From positions 1-5,966 of the forward strand of contig JAHEZF010000115.1 of NCBI GenBank assembly GCA_023251215.1: 5,966 nt of DNA. The letters are read 5' to 3'. The stretch is from Sphingobacteriales bacterium (GTDB lineage Bacteria; Bacteroidota; Bacteroidia; Chitinophagales; Chitinophagaceae). A program made the translations under genes and the position numbers. Of this stretch, positions 5,340 through 5,966 are shown piece by piece. Within the stretch, counting starts at the first letter, position 1, and each line of letters starts with the position of its first letter. The notes beneath the pieces were generated by a model. It saw nothing but the letters and a program-made list of their open reading frames with translations, ran no database searches and was not told where the DNA came from.

Positions 5340-5360
5340 TTGCTTACCTAACCACCCAAT

Positions 5361-5966
5361 ATGCAACGGAAATTGTCCCTGATTATACTAATAACCCTGT
5401 TTACATTAACGGTTAATGCCCAGTTCAAAAAAGGCATGAGAATGGCCGGCGCCAGCATTGGAAGTACTTTCTTTAGCTCCACTACCTCCGATTACGGCTT
5501 TCCTCCTCCAACCAGCGGATACACTAACAGCAATACCTCGTTTGGTCTAAATCTTACCCCTTCGTTGGGCTGGTTTATTTCAGATCACTCGGCTATTGGC
5601 GCACAATTTAACCTGGGGTATAGTCACCAAAAAAATTTTGATAAGGATGCTGCCTCGGGTAATACTACCAATAAAAATACCTACAACAGTTTTACACTTG
5701 GAATCGGCGGGTTTGCCAGAAATTATTTTAATGCTTCCGGTTCTGTTCTTCCTTATGGGCAATTCAACTTGAATTTGGGGATCGGCTCATCAAGCAATAA
5801 AGGATTTGCTTTTATTACAAACAGTAATCCCGTCTATAAAAACACTTACGACGGCAAATCATCCGGTGATTTTTTTGCAAATGCCGGCCTGGCCGGAGGT
5901 TTAACTAAAAAGCTGAATGACCATACCGGGCTTGATTTTAATCTTGGCTATACATTTTCCTATTAT
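5361..5966 (+). CDS. Outer-membrane beta-barrel protein (partial, 3' end outside window)
   Basis: The frame is open from the ATG at 5361 to the last base, 202 codons without a stop, so the gene is cut by the window edge rather than broken. Residues 1-20 form a Sec signal peptide (MQRK, a hydrophobic stretch, then VNA) cleaved before Gln21. The mature sequence has alternating polar and aromatic or glycine-rich strands: SFGLNLTPSLGWFIS, SAIGAQFNLGYS, TLGIGGFARNYF, PYGQFNLNLGIGS, FFANAGLAGGLTKKL and GLDFNLGYTFSYY. This fits the small outer-membrane beta-barrel domains common in Bacteroidota. Turns are Asn/Ser/Thr-rich. The barrel is incomplete here, so its size and any periplasmic domain cannot be judged. 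The start is supported by the signal peptide and the consensus promoter 21 bases upstream. Function, as a structural or transport barrel, is not known. Confidence 0.8.
   Translation, partial: MQRKLSLIILITLFTLTVNAQFKKGMRMAGASIGSTFFSSTTSDYGFPPPTSGYTNSNTSFGLNLTPSLGWFISDHSAIGAQFNLGYSHQKNFDKDAASGNTTNKNTYNSFTLGIGGFARNYFNASGSVLPYGQFNLNLGIGSSSNKGFAFITNSNPVYKNTYDGKSSGDFFANAGLAGGLTKKLNDHTGLDFNLGYTFSYY

Noticed and set aside
5580..5762. Minus-strand frame opposite the beta-barrel gene
   Set aside because: The plus strand has a signal peptide, a consensus promoter and barrel-type strands through this stretch; the minus frame is a shadow.

Overview
The window looks like a chromosomal segment of a Bacteroidota bacterium, probably of the Chitinophagaceae or a near relative. 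Four things point there: the acpP-fabF-rnc gene order, -7 promoter boxes of the TAnnTTTG type, AT-rich leaders without clear Shine-Dalgarno sites, and the gene types present (collagen-repeat lipoprotein, YcxB-like membrane protein, exported truncated globin, outer-membrane barrel). This is inferred from sequence style; no database search was possible.

Layout from left to right. (1) 49-486 (+): an exported group 1 truncated haemoglobin, closed by a UACG-loop terminator that overlaps the 3' end of rnc. (2) 507-3046 (-): a housekeeping block read right to left, acpP (acyl carrier protein), fabF (3-oxoacyl-ACP synthase II) and rnc (ribonuclease III). AcpP carries the growing acyl chain that FabF elongates. 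RNase III is not a fatty-acid enzyme but sits downstream of them. An intrinsic terminator lies between acpP and fabF, and a long stem lies between fabF and rnc. (3) 3047-3261: a divergent promoter region serving acpP and a GNAT acetyltransferase (3262-3690, +). (4) 3689-3925: a convergent intergenic region bounded by two inverted copies of a GC-rich palindromic repeat that overlap the stop codons on both sides. (5) 3904-4392 (-): a two-TM YcxB-like protein. (6) 4527-5177 (-): a collagen-like lipoprotein with a clear terminator. (7) 5178-5360: a second divergent promoter region, with a 17-bp palindrome inside the lipoprotein promoter and a consensus promoter for the last gene. (8) 5361-5966 (+): the N-terminal part of an outer-membrane beta-barrel protein, cut by the window edge.

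Most of the window is ordinary core and envelope genome. I see no phage, insertion sequence, CRISPR array, toxin-antitoxin pair, defence system, tRNA or rRNA. No gap between genes exceeds 300 bases. The observations most worth a second look are the mutually exclusive RNA structures just upstream of rnc, the palindrome in the lipoprotein promoter, the palindromic repeats that supply the last codons of the YcxB-like gene, and the distal haem pocket of the exported globin. I found no convincing evidence of a wholly new multi-gene system.
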